This document shows, one piece after another, positions 27,601 to 37,492 of a DNA stretch of 64,000 nucleotides. Position 1 is the first letter of the stretch; each line of letters opens with the position of its first letter. Origin of the DNA: Spirosoma rhododendri (GTDB taxonomy: Bacteria; Bacteroidota; Bacteroidia; Cytophagales; Spirosomataceae). The notes beneath the pieces are model-generated. The model was not told the DNA's origin and did no database searches. It was given only the letters and a program-made list of their open reading frames with translations. The translations under genes were made by a program, and so were the position numbers. Where the stretch lies: the NCBI RefSeq assembly GCF_012849055.1, contig NZ_CP051677.1, positions 2,991,001-3,055,000 on the forward strand, written 5' to 3'.

Positions 27601-28089
27601 TTACTGCTCGATCATGTCGGCATCGGCCAGAATATAGTTCAGTTCGTAGATATTGTCGGCGTTGAGTTTGAGGGTACCCCGGAACGTGCGCCGTTCGTCG
27701 GTTTTGAACTTACGACCGGCTTTTTTGAACTTGAGCGACACCACCGATTCCGGCCCGGCACCACCGCAGAAGAAGCAGGCACTGTACGGGAAAGCCGACA
27801 GTACGTACAGGTTCGATTCGAGATCAACGGGCAGCACGTAACCCGTGAGTTCAACCGCTTTACCGTTCAGCTTCTGCACGCCCTGCCCGAAAGTCGGGTA
27901 CAGCATGTAAACCGACTCTTCGGCGTACCATTTTTTCTTGAACGTAACGTCGCGCAGTAACTCCCAAGAGAGTTTAACCGGCTCTACGGCTACAGTAGAC
28001 GGTTTGGTGGTGGGCCGCTCAGGCGCAACAGGGGCGCGGAACGCAAAGACGGCCAGGCTGACCAGGAGAAGAATGAAAAGTCGGTTCAT
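27601..28089 (-). CDS. exported DUF3299-like protein with CFFCGGAGPES motif
   Basis: A 162-residue protein from ATG 28089, with signal or anchor MNRLFILLLVSLAVFAF. The mature part includes VYMLYPTFGQGVQKLNGKAVELTGYVLPV in two adjoining pieces, then AFPYSACFFCGGAGPESVV. That spacing of a modification-tolerant barrel followed by a Cys-x-x-Cys motif resembles DUF3299-type envelope proteins, which are suspected of metal binding. The assignment is by pattern only. It is divergent from the histidine kinase gene, with 86 bp between starts. Confidence 0.7.
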   Translation of the reverse strand: MNRLFILLLVSLAVFAFRAPVAPERPTTKPSTVAVEPVKLSWELLRDVTFKKKWYAEESVYMLYPTFGQGVQKLNGKAVELTGYVLPVDLESNLYVLSAFPYSACFFCGGAGPESVVSLKFKKAGRKFKTDERRTFRGTLKLNADNIYELNYILADADMIEQ

Positions 28090-28175
28090 GGCGTTGTTAG
28101 ACTGGGTCAAACGTGGGGTAAATTTACTATTTTTCTTACATTTACTCACTTTACAGCACTCAGTTCAATTGGCCT

Positions 28176-29744
28176 GTGTCTGACCTACTCGACGATAACA
28201 CTGAAACCTCCCAGGCAATTCCATTCCGGTTTACGCGCTTGTACGTGTCGTTGCTGGTAATTTTGTCAGTGCTGCTGACGGCCGGGCAGATCGTGACGCA
28301 GTGGCGGCTTAGTAAAGTACAGAACGAAATTCTGTTTATTCGCTATACTGCCATTCAGCGCCATCAGAGCCAGCAGATTGTTAAGCAGGCATTGCAAATG
28401 GCCGATGCGATCGATCAGGCTCATTTTCAGACAAACAAGATGCAGCTTCGGGCCGTATTTGTCGATTTTGAGCGGCACTATCTGCAAAGCCGGGCTGGCC
28501 GAATGTCCGAGATGAATATCACCCAGGAGAATTCAGATACGGTTCAGCAGCTTTACCGCGCCGTGCAACCAGAATTTCTGGCATTCAAACGGGGGGTCAA
28601 TCAGTTACTGGCGTTGCGCAGTATGGCCGACGTGAAAACACCGCAGGCGAAGGCCGGGCTAACGTTGCTACAGAACAATGAAGCACCACTGTTACGCAAG
28701 ATCGATGGCATTGTGCAACGCTACAACAGCGAACTGCGCACACGCTTACACCAGCTTCAGACCATCGAACTGTATCTCTACGGCTTCACAATCCTGATGG
28801 TGCTGGCAATTGGTCTGTTGATTATTCGCCCGGCAACGGCCCGGCTACGACAGACCATCGCTCAACTTATCGAAGCCGAAAGCCGGACCAAAGCCGCTAA
28901 CTACCAGTTGCGGGCTGCCAATCAGTCGCTCAAAGAAACCCGGCAGCAGTTGTTTGAAGCTACCCGGCAGCAGCACAAACGCGAAATCGACGAGCAGCGC
29001 ATGCGTACGTCGTATCTGATTACGGGGCAGGAGGAAGAGCGCAAACGGCTGTCGCGCGAACTGCACGACGGGCTGGGGCAAATGCTGACGGCTATCAAAC
29101 TACAGCTGGAGGGGCTGGAGGGGCTTATGCGACGACAGAACCGGGCGTCGGTGGTGGGCGAAACGGGTAAGCCTGCGGTTAGCTACGACCGCAATATGGT
29201 TAACCTCAAACAACTGGTTACGCAGACGATTCAGGAAGTCAGGGCTATATCAAATGACCTGATGCCGACCGTGCTCAGTGACTTCGGTGTGTTGCCTGCC
29301 CTGAAAATGCTGGCCGAAAGCAACCGGACCAACGAGGTCGATATCACGTTTGAAACGAGCTGTGTACACCATATGGAAGGTAGTCTACGGCTCCAAAAAG
29401 ACGTTGAAATCATGCTTTATCGCGTCACGCAGGAAGCAATCAGCAATGCCCTGCGTCATGGTAGGCCCAAACATATCGTGGTCGAACTAGTCGAACGCGA
29501 CGATTACATTCACCTGATCGTCACGGACGACGGCCGGGGATTCAACCAGAAAGCCGTTGCCGACGGGTGCCCGGAAAAAGAATTTAGCGACCGCGAAACA
29601 CCTTCGCAGGGGCTACACAATATCCGCGAACGAGCGGAGTTACTCAAAGGAAAACTCAACATAACATCAACGCTGGGGAAAGGTACGCGACTGCGCGTGA
29701 GTATTCCCAACCAGATGCAATTTGCACGGTATGACATCGACTAA
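28176..29744 (+). CDS. sensor histidine kinase (HisKA_3 / NarX-like)
   Basis: A 522-residue membrane kinase with a GTG start. Transmembrane helices lie near residues 22-43 and 199-218 and flank a helical periplasmic region resembling PilJ/NarX-type sensor domains. A cytoplasmic coiled coil leads to the HisKA_3 phosphorylation site RELHDGLGQ (His near 296) and the ATPase motif TDDGRGFNQ near 450, then GLHNIRERAELLKG. The 3' end overlaps the response regulator start by 14 bp, so the pair is co-translated. Signal unknown. Confidence 0.93.
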   Translation: MSDLLDDNTETSQAIPFRFTRLYVSLLVILSVLLTAGQIVTQWRLSKVQNEILFIRYTAIQRHQSQQIVKQALQMADAIDQAHFQTNKMQLRAVFVDFERHYLQSRAGRMSEMNITQENSDTVQQLYRAVQPEFLAFKRGVNQLLALRSMADVKTPQAKAGLTLLQNNEAPLLRKIDGIVQRYNSELRTRLHQLQTIELYLYGFTILMVLAIGLLIIRPATARLRQTIAQLIEAESRTKAANYQLRAANQSLKETRQQLFEATRQQHKREIDEQRMRTSYLITGQEEERKRLSRELHDGLGQMLTAIKLQLEGLEGLMRRQNRASVVGETGKPAVSYDRNMVNLKQLVTQTIQEVRAISNDLMPTVLSDFGVLPALKMLAESNRTNEVDITFETSCVHHMEGSLRLQKDVEIMLYRVTQEAISNALRHGRPKHIVVELVERDDYIHLIVTDDGRGFNQKAVADGCPEKEFSDRETPSQGLHNIRERAELLKGKLNITSTLGKGTRLRVSIPNQMQFARYDID

Positions 29745-30402
29745 ATTAATGCTCGTCGACGATCACTCGATCGTTCGGGACGGCATCCGGCTGCTGCTGG
29801 AACAAGCTGAAGGACTAGAGATTATCGACGAAGCGAGCGACGGCGAAGAAGCCCTCGAAAAGCTCAAAAATCACCAGGCCGCAAATACGCAGCCCGACCT
29901 GGTGCTGATGGATATCTCACTGCCGGGCATGTCGGGCATTCAGACGACACAGGTTATTTCCCGACTTCATAAGAGTGTACGGGTGCTGATGCTGTCGATG
30001 CACAACAACGAAGATTACATTCTGCGCTCGGTTGAAGCGGGCGCGTACGGCTATATTCTGAAGGATTCGTCGTCGGACGAAATGGTCAAAGCTATTCGGA
30101 TGATTGCCGGGGGCGACAAGTACTATAGCTCGCCCGTTGCATCGATTATCCTGAGTGGGTACATGCAGCAGCTGAAGAAAGGGACTCGTCAGGGCCGCGA
30201 TGTGCAGCCGTCGCGGCTGTCGAACAAGGAAAAGGAGATTCTTCAGTTTCTGGTCGATGGGATGAGCAGCCGGGAAATTGCCGAGCGGCTTCAACTCAGC
30301 GTTCGTACGGTCGATAACCACCGGGCCAACATGATGCGCCGGTTGCAGGTACGCAACGCGGCCGAACTGGTCCGAATCGCTGTTGAGGAAAAGCTCATTT
30401 GA
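29731..30402 (+). CDS. NarL/LuxR-family response regulator
   Basis: A 223-residue cytoplasmic regulator from ATG 29731, partner of the upstream kinase. The receiver domain has MLVDDHSIVRDG, the phospho-acceptor Asp in LVLMDISLPGMSG (near residue 60), and the switch Lys in YILKDSSSDE. The C-terminal LuxR helix-turn-helix is LSNKEKEILQFLVDGMSS then EIAERLQLSVRTVDNHRANM. A terminator follows, so the peroxiredoxin downstream is probably separate. Regulon unknown. Confidence 0.94.
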   Translation: MTSTKLMLVDDHSIVRDGIRLLLEQAEGLEIIDEASDGEEALEKLKNHQAANTQPDLVLMDISLPGMSGIQTTQVISRLHKSVRVLMLSMHNNEDYILRSVEAGAYGYILKDSSSDEMVKAIRMIAGGDKYYSSPVASIILSGYMQQLKKGTRQGRDVQPSRLSNKEKEILQFLVDGMSSREIAERLQLSVRTVDNHRANMMRRLQVRNAAELVRIAVEEKLI

Positions 30403-30435
30403 ACTTTCCTAATTCGTACATATGTTTACCCTGTG

Positions 30436-30459
30436 AAACCGGCCAACCACCGGTTTTTA
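30436..30459 (+). terminator. terminator after response regulator
   Basis: Stem aaaccgg-ccaacca-ccggttt with a T tail. Confidence 0.6.
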
Positions 30460-30515
30460 CATTTTCTGGATACTATATTAAGTAGATCGAGTTTGTAAAC
30501 TAAATTACCAATACT

Positions 30516-31150
30516 ATGTCACTCCGCCTTGGGGATATTGCTCCCGATTTTGAAGCCAACACCACGCAGGGACCGATTCATTTTCACGAATGGCTGGGTA
30601 CTTCCTGGGGAATGCTGTTTTCGCACCCCGCCGATTTCACGCCTGTCTGCACCACAGAATTGGGCCGTACGGCGCTGCTGAAAGATGAATTTGCCAAACG
30701 GAACGTGAAAGTGATCGCCGTTTCGGTCGATGATCTGGAGTCGCATAACCGCTGGACCCCGACATCAAAGACGTTACGGGTTCTGAAGTGAACTTCCCGC
30801 TGATCGACGATGCCGATCGCAACGTAGCGACGCTTTACGATATGATTCACCCAAACGCCAGCGAGAAATCGACGGTGCGCTCGGTGTTTGTAATCGGCCC
30901 CGACAAGAAAATCAAACTGACGCTGACGTACCCTGCCTCGACGGGCCGTAACTTCAACGAGTTGCTCCGCGTAATCGACTCGCTGCAACTGACGGCCGAT
31001 TACCAGGTGGCTACCCCGGCCGACTGGCAGGATGGCGACGACGTAATCGTAACGCCCGCCGTGTCGAACGATCAGCTGGAAGGTAAATTCCCGAAAGGAG
31101 TAACGTTTGTGAAGCCCTATCTGCGGACCACTCCCCAGCCAAACAAATAA
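30516..31150 (+). pseudogene. 1-Cys peroxiredoxin (Prx6 type), frameshifted as sequenced
   Basis: The thiol peroxidase reduces peroxides in the cytoplasm. The N-terminal part has the peroxidatic Cys in SHPADFTPVCTTELG, and the C-terminal part (VNFPLIDDADRNVATLYDM, RSVFVIGPDKKIKLTLTYPAS) continues in another frame from 30788. The break is in the C run at 30757-30760. One more C gives RWTPDIKDVTGSEVNFPL and a 211-residue protein, exactly the family length. The gene is almost certainly intact in the organism. Confidence 0.88.
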
Positions 31151-31243
31151 ATTGGGGGTGGAAACGAACGATGCCGTCGTTTTTTCAAACCCTGCGCCTG
31201 ATCGAATAGTTACTCCCAACGAACAACTAAACGAACCCGCGTC

Positions 31244-31501
31244 ATGGCAAAACACGATGGTACATCAGACAAAGAAGGCCCAATAGCGAAAGCAATCGAG
31301 CAGCAAACCTCGAAACTCCCATCGGATCTGTTTCTGTGGTCGGCACTCGGCTCAATGGCCGTATCGCTTTACCTCCAGGCGCAGGGCGACCGCGATCGTA
31401 GCCTGTTTGTCGGGCAGTGGGCGGCACCGTTTCTGCTGCTGGGTCTATACAACAAGATTGTGAAGCTGGAAGGCAGCGAAGGGCCATCGAGCAAGGAATA
31501 A
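31244..31501 (+). CDS. small membrane protein, 85 residues, unknown
   Basis: A charged N-terminus (MAKHDGTSDKEGPIAKAIEQ) precedes two weak hydrophobic stretches (LFLWSALGSMAVSLYLQ and WAAPFLLLGLYNKIVKL) and a polar tail. Probably a small inner-membrane protein with two helices. I do not recognise a family. It lies between the peroxiredoxin and the hairpin upstream of the lysozyme gene. Confidence 0.65.
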   Translation: MAKHDGTSDKEGPIAKAIEQQTSKLPSDLFLWSALGSMAVSLYLQAQGDRDRSLFVGQWAAPFLLLGLYNKIVKLEGSEGPSSKE

Positions 31502-31513
31502 GTGATTTTTGAA

Positions 31514-31571
31514 AACAGGTCGGGGGCGTGGGCTAAACCTTAACAAAGTTTAGCCCACGCCCCGACCTGTT
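31514..31571. repeat. near-perfect 24-bp hairpin overlapping a promoter
   Basis: Arms 31514-31538 and 31548-31571 pair along their whole length except for one bulged G. The 9-base loop is cttaacaaa. It terminates the upstream gene by position, but its right arm contains the -33 region of the next promoter. Confidence 0.75.
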
Positions 31572-31581
31572 TGTACCTTTG
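31549..31581 (+). promoter_or_regulatory. candidate promoter for the GH25 gene
   Basis: TTTA (31549-31552), 21 bp, TACCTTTG (31574-31581), 26 bases upstream of the start codon. The -33 element is embedded in the hairpin arm. Confidence 0.45.
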
Positions 31582-31606
31582 CTGACTTGAGGAGAAGGTA
31601 TTGTCG

Positions 31607-32389
31607 ATGAAAGTACGTGTACTGCTGCGAATTATTCTGGAACGTTACGGCCTTTGGCTGGTGGGTGGATTGCTGCTGCTGATGGTCGTCGTTACGGTGG
31701 TGCGCAAATTCCGGCGCGAACCGGATATGGACTGGAAACCAGTCAGCGCGTTTGGTATCCGGTTGCCCATGCGCTACTCCATCCACGGAATCGACGTATC
31801 GCGCCACAATGCCCGCATCGACTGGGAACGGGTCCGGCAGGTGGAAGGCGACGGAGTGCGGCTTCAGTTTGTGTTTGTTAAAGCCACCGAAGGGGCCACC
31901 CTCGCCGATCGATCGTTTGACCGCAACTGGACCGGTGCCCGTGAGGCCAATCTGCGCCGGGGGGCTTACCATTTTTACCACCCCACCCGCGATCCGCTGA
32001 AGCAGGCTGACAATTTCATCCGACATGTTGAGTTGCAGGCGGGGGACTTTGCGCCGGTCGTCGATTTTGAAACGGTCAACGGGCAGTCGGATTCAACGAT
32101 CATCAACGGTTTGCGGCTGTGGCTCGAAACGGTGGAAGAACACTACAGCGTCCGGCCGATTATTTATACGAACGGCAATTTGTATAAACGGTACATCAAA
32201 GGAAACCTGGACGATTACCCGCTCTGGATTGCCGACTACTCAGCCGAGCATCTGCGGACATACCCGGCTGATAATCTGTATTTCTGGCAGCACAGCGACG
32301 CGGGCGTGGTGCGGGGTATTCGCGGCCGGGTCGACTTCAACGTCTTCGTGATGGACGACGATGAACTAACTAGTGTCTGTATACCCTAA
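31607..32389 (+). CDS. GH25 lysozyme-like muramidase, membrane-anchored
   Basis: A 260-residue protein from ATG 31607. The N-terminal membrane helix is YGLWLVGGLLLLMVVVTVV, followed by the GH25 barrel: HGIDVSRHNARIDW, FVFVKATEGATL, GAYHFYHPTRDP and the catalytic Asp/Glu pair VVDFE. Later strands include RPIIYTNGNLYKRYI and LYFWQHSDAG. It should cleave the N-acetylmuramic acid linkage in peptidoglycan from the periplasmic face. Confidence 0.9.
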   Translation: MKVRVLLRIILERYGLWLVGGLLLLMVVVTVVRKFRREPDMDWKPVSAFGIRLPMRYSIHGIDVSRHNARIDWERVRQVEGDGVRLQFVFVKATEGATLADRSFDRNWTGAREANLRRGAYHFYHPTRDPLKQADNFIRHVELQAGDFAPVVDFETVNGQSDSTIINGLRLWLETVEEHYSVRPIIYTNGNLYKRYIKGNLDDYPLWIADYSAEHLRTYPADNLYFWQHSDAGVVRGIRGRVDFNVFVMDDDELTSVCIP

Positions 32390-32447
32390 CTACTTTTAAA
32401 CAATCAGCCACGTCCATCGTTTATGTTCTCAAACCATATCAATTGAC

Positions 32448-32690
32448 ATGAGCAAGAAACACCTACTTCTGGCATTTAGCGTTGCTTTCCTGAGCGGTGC
32501 ATCACTGATGAGCTGCGATTCGAAAAAAGAAAACAAAGCTGAAGAAGTTCAGGAACAAAAAGAAGACGTAATCGAAGCGCAGCAGGAAGGCGATACTGCC
32601 GAGGTGCGCGACGAGCAAAAAGAACTGGATTCGGCCCGCAAAGACTACCGCGAAGCTGTTAAAGATTCGGTTAAAGACGCTCGCAACTAA
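32448..32690 (+). CDS. small highly charged lipoprotein
   Basis: An 80-residue protein with lipoprotein leader LLLAFSVAFLSGASLMSC. The mature part is almost entirely Glu, Lys, Gln, Asp and Ala (EEVQEQKEDVIEAQQEGD), predicted as one long charged helix or coiled coil. It could be an Lpp-like spacer or an interaction rod. No family that I can name. A strong bidirectional terminator follows. Confidence 0.78.
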   Translation: MSKKHLLLAFSVAFLSGASLMSCDSKKENKAEEVQEQKEDVIEAQQEGDTAEVRDEQKELDSARKDYREAVKDSVKDARN

Positions 32691-32703
32691 TATAGCAGGC
32701 ATC

Positions 32704-32753
32704 AAAAAGTGGAGGCCCGGTGTACGTTTACGTGCATCGGGCCTCCACTTTTT
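32704..32753. terminator. bidirectional terminator
   Basis: Long stem aaaaagtggaggcccg / cgggcctccactttttt with an inner loop, placed between convergent genes. Confidence 0.85.
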
Positions 32754-34416
32754 TAGTGTCGCTTACGAAGGTAGAAGACAAAGCCGTTTTCCTCGCCGGT
32801 TTTGCGCACATCGGGTAATGAATCGAGCCGGGTAGGGGTATCGCTGGCTTTGCGGATCAGCCAAACATCCCGGTCGACGGGGCCGGTCAGCAGCCACTCT
32901 TTGTCGTAATGCTTCGGGTTAGGCATCGGCTGCGCGTCCGCGTAGAAAAAGGGACCGTAGCTGTGGTAGTCGTAGGTGCTGACGTAGACGTTCTTGCCTT
33001 TCGCCCGCTCAAAATACCGCATGGCCGCATCCTGCGAAATCCCTTCGATCCGCCCGACGTAGAACCACAGCCCCAGCGTCAGAAAAACGGCCGTTCCGCC
33101 AAACAGCGTCAGCGTAGCCATACGGGCCTGCCGGTGGGTGTACCCCCAGATACTGACGCCCAGCACGACCGCAAGCCATATACCGGGCAGCATGGCCCAG
33201 AGTGTCCAGTGAACGTCGGCGTTGAGGTTGCCCTGCGAAAACGCATCTTTGTCGGCAAACGCCCGGACAATGTCCATGTGCTGCGCCAGAATGGGTGTGG
33301 CCGTAAAGGCAATCACAAAAAGACCTCCGATTACCAGCAGCCCCGTTACGAGCCAGCCGTTGAACGCAATCCGGCCCGTTTCGAGTTGCGACAGCGTCAG
33401 CGCGGCCAGATACGTCAGCGGAAAATAGCACAGCGATGAGTAGTGGACGATTTTCGACTGCACGATGCTGAACAGAATCAGCACGACCCAGAATAGGATG
33501 ACCATCCACCGCCGAAAATCGCGCTGATAGCTGCGTTCGAGAAACAAGTTGCCCTGCCCCCGGATGCTGAAAATCGATGCCGGGAAGCACCCAACCAGCA
33601 GCACAATGAAGTGATAGAGCGGAAAGCCGCTATGCCCGGCGTCGGGCGTGCTGAGCAGTCTGATGCTGTAATCCAGAAAGGCCTGCCCGAATGCGGGACC
33701 GTGCAGGGCGGTTTCCAGCCCAAACCAGCCCGCCGGGAGCAGCCACGCCAGCGCCGTGAACGCCAGCAGCTGCAACGGGCTGATAAACCAGCGGAACCGA
33801 TTCAGCAGCCAGTAAATACCCAGCACAAGCCCGACGATCAGAAACGCCACGGGCCCCTTCGTCAGGATCGCGATACCCAGCACCAGCCCGCCCGTCAGCA
33901 GATACGACGTGACACTGCGCGACACGATCATCGGCCCGGCTTCGCGGTCGCGTTTCCAGGCCGCCAGGATGACGTTGGCCAGCGACACGAAAATGAACAG
34001 GTTGAAAAACGGGTCGATGATGCCGGAGCGGAAGTAAAGGTGGGGCGTTATCGACCCCAGATACGCCAGTGCCCACAGAATACCGAACCGATGCCCGTGC
34101 AGCTTATGACCAAGATTATAGAGGTAGATCAGCGTGATAATACCGCAGATGGCGTTGGGTAGCCGGGCGGCAAATTCGCCCACGCCGAAGATGTTCATCA
34201 TCAGGGCCTGACACCAGAAAAAGAACGGCGGCTTCTCGTAAAACGGTTTGAAATCGATGTGTACGCGCAGGTAATCGCCCAGCACGGTCATCTCGCGGGC
34301 GGCTTCGGCGAAGTTGATTTCGTCCCAGTCGAACAGCCGCACGCCCCCAGAAAAGGGATAAACAACAGCGCACCCACTACGCCGAAGATCACTGAAAACG
34401 TTACGCGTTGATTCAT
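32753..34416 (-). pseudogene. GT39/ArnT-like membrane glycosyltransferase, frameshifted near N-terminus
   Basis: A multi-pass enzyme (about 10-12 membrane helices) that would transfer a sugar from a polyprenyl-phosphate donor in the envelope. The first extracytoplasmic loop has the GT39/GT83 signature LFDWDEINFAEAAREM (Asp-Glu catalytic region) and KPFYEKPPFFFWCQ. The natural start is ATG 34416 (MNQRVTFSVIFGVVGALLFI). That frame is lost in the C run 34344-34348, and one added base joins it as FIPFLGGVRLFDWDE for a 554-residue protein. The apparent longer N-terminus up to 34486 is spurious. Likely sequencing error. Confidence 0.85.
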
Positions 34417-34446
34417 GAAGAAAAATAGGCCAGCCAGGATATTTAT

Positions 34447-34567
34447 TGGACAGGATTACAGGATTGACAGGATTTTTAGGGGCCAAAAGGCTGTACCCGC
34501 TGGCATTCGACCCGTTGGTGGTATACAGTCCGAAAGAAAAATGCTGTCAATCCTGTAATCCTGTCCA
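34447..34567. repeat. palindrome with arms cctgtaatcctgtcc (compact form)
   Basis: Arms 34447-34475 and 34539-34567 match at 28 of 29 positions, with a 63-base spacer. The same core word, gacaggattacaggatt, forms the terminal inverted repeats at 39.04 and 39.73 kb. Lies between the divergent GT39 and pgi genes. Confidence 0.75.
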
Positions 34568-34666
34568 ACACACTTGTCGGACAAAACAAGGGGGCAAAAC
34601 TAGGAAAAAGCAGGTGGAGTTGCCCAAATCCTCCGATATTCGCGCCGAACAAACGACCCCGAAGCC

Positions 34667-36325
34667 ATGCTCATTAATCGTCCGTTTACCAGTCTGCCTG
34701 CTTACGCACAACTTCAGGAACATTACGACCTGATGAAAGACCGGCACATGCGCGACCTGTTTACCGAAGACCCCAGCCGGTTCAAAACCTTTACCCGGCA
34801 GTTTGACGAAATTCTGCTCGACTTTTCCAAAAACCGGATCACCAGCCAAACGCTCGACCTGCTCCTGCAACTGGCCGATCAGGCCGGACTACCCGACGCG
34901 ATCAGCCGCATGTTTTCGGGCGATAAGATCAACCGGACTGAAGACCGTGCCGTGCTGCACATCGCGTTGCGGAACCGCTCGAACACGCCGATAGTGGTTG
35001 ACGGAGAAGACGTGATGCCGGGTATCAACGGGGTGCTCAATCGCATGAAAACGTTTACGGAGCGCGTTCGGTCGGGCGAGTGGAAAGGCTATACGGGCGA
35101 AACCATTACGGATATCGTCAATATCGGAATCGGCGGCTCAGACCTCGGCCCGGTGATGGTAACGGAAGCCCTCAAACCCTACGCCGACGATAAAAAGCTG
35201 CGCGTTCACTTCGTTTCCAACGTCGATGGGGTACATATCTACGAGACATTACAGCGGGTAAAGCCCGAAAACACCCTGTTCCTGATCGCGTCGAAAACGT
35301 TCACGACGCAGGAGACCATGACCAACGCTCAGTCGGCGCGGCAGTGGTTTCTGGATAACGGTGGTTCGGAAAGCGACATCGCCAAGCATTTCGCGGCCCT
35401 ATCGACCAATCAATTGGCGGTCGAGAAATTCGGTATCGACCCGGCCAATATGTTTGGGTTCTGGGATTGGGTCGGTGGTCGGTACTCGCTGTGGTCGGCC
35501 ATCGGTTTATCGATTGCGCTGTACATCGGCTTCGATAATTTCGAGGAACTGCTGGCTGGCGGTCATGCGATGGACGAGCACTTCCGCGACACGCCCACCG
35601 AGCAAAACCTGCCCGTACTGCTGGCGCTGGTCGGTATCTGGTACAACAACTTCTTCGGCGCGCAGACCGAAGCGATTCTGCCCTACGATCAGTACATGCA
35701 TCGCTTTGCGGCTTATTTCCAGCAGGGCGATATGGAAAGTAACGGCAAATCGGTGGACCGCGACGGTAAGCCGGTGTCGTGGCAGACGGGGCCGATTATC
35801 TGGGGCGAACCCGGCACCAATGGTCAGCACGCGTTCTACCAGCTTATTCACCAGGGTACCAAGCTTATCCCCTGCGATTTTCTGGCTCCGGCCATTAGTC
35901 AGCGCCCCATCGGTGAGCATCACACCATTCTGATGGCCAATTTTTTCGCCCAGACGGAAGCCCTGATGAACGGAAAAACTGCCGATGAAGTGGCAGACGA
36001 ACTGCGCAAGTCGGGCAAAGAAGTCGACGAGGTTACGTTCCTGACACCGTTCAAGGAATTCTCCGGAAACCGGCCGACAAACTCTATTTTATTCAAAAAA
36101 CTGACGCCCCGCACGCTTGGTAGCCTAATCGCTATGTACGAGCACAAAATCTTCACGCAGGGCATAATCTGGGATATTTTCAGCTTCGATCAGTGGGGCG
36201 TTGAACTGGGCAAGCAACTGGCCAGCCGTATTTTACCTGAGCTGAAAGATGATGCCCCTGTGCAGAGTCACGACGCGTCGACGAATGGGCTGATTAATGC
36301 GTTTAAAGCCCTCCGTAAGGATTAA
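34667..36325 (+). CDS. pgi: glucose-6-phosphate isomerase
   Basis: A 552-residue glycolytic enzyme interconverting glucose 6-phosphate and fructose 6-phosphate. The phosphate-binding segment is [19 protein letters not shown], the family signatures are [15 protein letters not shown] and [17 protein letters not shown], and the catalytic Glu region is [19 protein letters not shown]. Length equals the E. coli-type enzyme. The ATG at 34667 gives the standard N-terminus. Monocistronic with its own terminator. Confidence 0.97.
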   Translation: MLINRPFTSLPAYAQLQEHYDLMKDRHMRDLFTEDPSRFKTFTRQFDEILLDFSKNRITSQTLDLLLQLADQAGLPDAISRMFSGDKINRTEDRAVLHIALRNRSNTPIVVDGEDVMPGINGVLNRMKTFTERVRSGEWKGYTGETITDIVNIGIGGSDLGPVMVTEALKPYADDKKLRVHFVSNVDGVHIYETLQRVKPENTLFLIASKTFTTQETMTNAQSARQWFLDNGGSESDIAKHFAALSTNQLAVEKFGIDPANMFGFWDWVGGRYSLWSAIGLSIALYIGFDNFEELLAGGHAMDEHFRDTPTEQNLPVLLALVGIWYNNFFGAQTEAILPYDQYMHRFAAYFQQGDMESNGKSVDRDGKPVSWQTGPIIWGEPGTNGQHAFYQLIHQGTKLIPCDFLAPAISQRPIGEHHTILMANFFAQTEALMNGKTADEVADELRKSGKEVDEVTFLTPFKEFSGNRPTNSILFKKLTPRTLGSLIAMYEHKIFTQGIIWDIFSFDQWGVELGKQLASRILPELKDDAPVQSHDASTNGLINAFKALRKD

Positions 36326-36426
36326 TACGAGACTGTGCGCGTATAATTAGCAGCGCACGGTATAGACTGCTCTCAGGAGGTAAATTGGAATAGTCTAAAA
36401 CATTGTCATCTATTGGCCTGTTAATG

Positions 36427-36455
36427 GGGTGTAATTTCGATTACACCCTTTTTTT
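36427..36455 (+). terminator. terminator after pgi
   Basis: Stem gggtgtaa-tttcga-ttacaccc followed by seven T. Confidence 0.85.
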
Positions 36456-36485
36456 GTGCAAATAATCGTAAAATTCACTAACGCT

Positions 36486-37334
36486 ATGAAAAAGCAAACT
36501 ACCATTCTAGCGGCCCTTCTGCTGACGGCAGGACTGGCCACCGCTCAAACAACGGAATCGACGTCGACAACCACGACCTCGTACAATTACACGACCGCTC
36601 CGGTATCGTCGACCGATGCCACCAATATCAGTTCAACGACGGTCAACACGCCGACCAATGTGAACGACAACATGACCGGCACGTACAACAACACCGCTGC
36701 GACCCCGGCCACGAACACCTACGGCACGACGACAACCACTACGACGACGACCGGCGATATGTCGGCAAACAATACTTCGACCAACCGGCGCCGGGACGAC
36801 CGCCCTGATGGTAAAGATGGTAAGTTCGGTATCTACGCGGGTGTAAACGCGTCGCGTTTCGTCAACGAGCCGATTCAGAACAATGCCTACCGGCTGGGTT
36901 ATCAGGTCGGTCTGTATGGCCGGTCGGCAGGTACCGTTTTCGGACAGATTGGTGCTGAATTCCGCCGTTCATCGTCGAACCTGATCCGTACGGGTTCGGG
37001 CTCGGGTACAACTGTTCGCAACGTAGAAGGGCAGATCGACCAGACCTTCCTGGCAATTCCGGCCTATGTCGGTCTTCGTCTGGGTGGTGCGCTGGGCGTC
37101 CGCCTGCAAGTGGGTGCTGAATTGGCCGCGCTGGTTGCTATCGGCAACAACAACTTCCAACTGGGTAAAGACGACCTGAACCGGACCATCCTGAACGGTC
37201 TGGCCGGTGTAGGTATCAACCTCGGACCCCTCACGCTGGACGCGAACTACAACCTGGGCTTCCAGAACGTGTTCGACAATGGTGCTGATACAAAGCGTCG
37301 TATGCTGGCGCTGAACCTTGGCTTCCGGTTCTAA
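36486..37334 (+). CDS. outer-membrane beta-barrel protein with Thr-rich linker
   Basis: A 282-residue protein from ATG 36486, with signal peptide KKQTTILAALLLTAGLATAQ. Residues about 20-110 are a Thr/Asn/Ser-rich low-complexity region including TTTTTTTTT. The rest is a PorT-like/OMP_b-brl barrel (KFGIYAGVNASRFVNEP, AGTVFGQIGAEFRRSSS, FLAIPAYVGLRLGG) ending in the usual aromatic residue (LNLGFRF). Paralogous to the next gene, which shares the barrel but not the linker. Confidence 0.85.
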   Translation: MKKQTTILAALLLTAGLATAQTTESTSTTTTSYNYTTAPVSSTDATNISSTTVNTPTNVNDNMTGTYNNTAATPATNTYGTTTTTTTTTGDMSANNTSTNRRRDDRPDGKDGKFGIYAGVNASRFVNEPIQNNAYRLGYQVGLYGRSAGTVFGQIGAEFRRSSSNLIRTGSGSGTTVRNVEGQIDQTFLAIPAYVGLRLGGALGVRLQVGAELAALVAIGNNNFQLGKDDLNRTILNGLAGVGINLGPLTLDANYNLGFQNVFDNGADTKRRMLALNLGFRF

Positions 37335-37353
37335 CCCACCATATTATCTAATC

Positions 37354-37385
37354 AAAACGGCCGCCCCCAACGGGGTGGCCGTTTT
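37354..37385 (+). terminator. terminator between barrel paralogues
   Basis: Stem aaaacggcc / ggccgtttt, with an additional inner cccc/gggg pairing. Confidence 0.65.
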
Positions 37386-37492
37386 AGTAACTTATCGGTA
37401 TAGTCCAACAAAAGCGACAAACAATCGGTCATCGTACCGGTTTATGACAACAAACAGCTTCCCCATCGGACGCTACAACACTCAACGCAACT

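Noticed and set aside
34416..34486. N-terminal extension of the GT39 gene from base 34486
   Set aside because: It reads through the palindrome arm in the wrong frame; the natural signal-anchor start at 34416 is in the other frame and joins after one added base.
36540..36790. Tandem-repeat-like run of acg/acc triplets
   Set aside because: It is in-frame coding for the Thr-rich linker of the barrel protein, not a separate repeat or CRISPR array.
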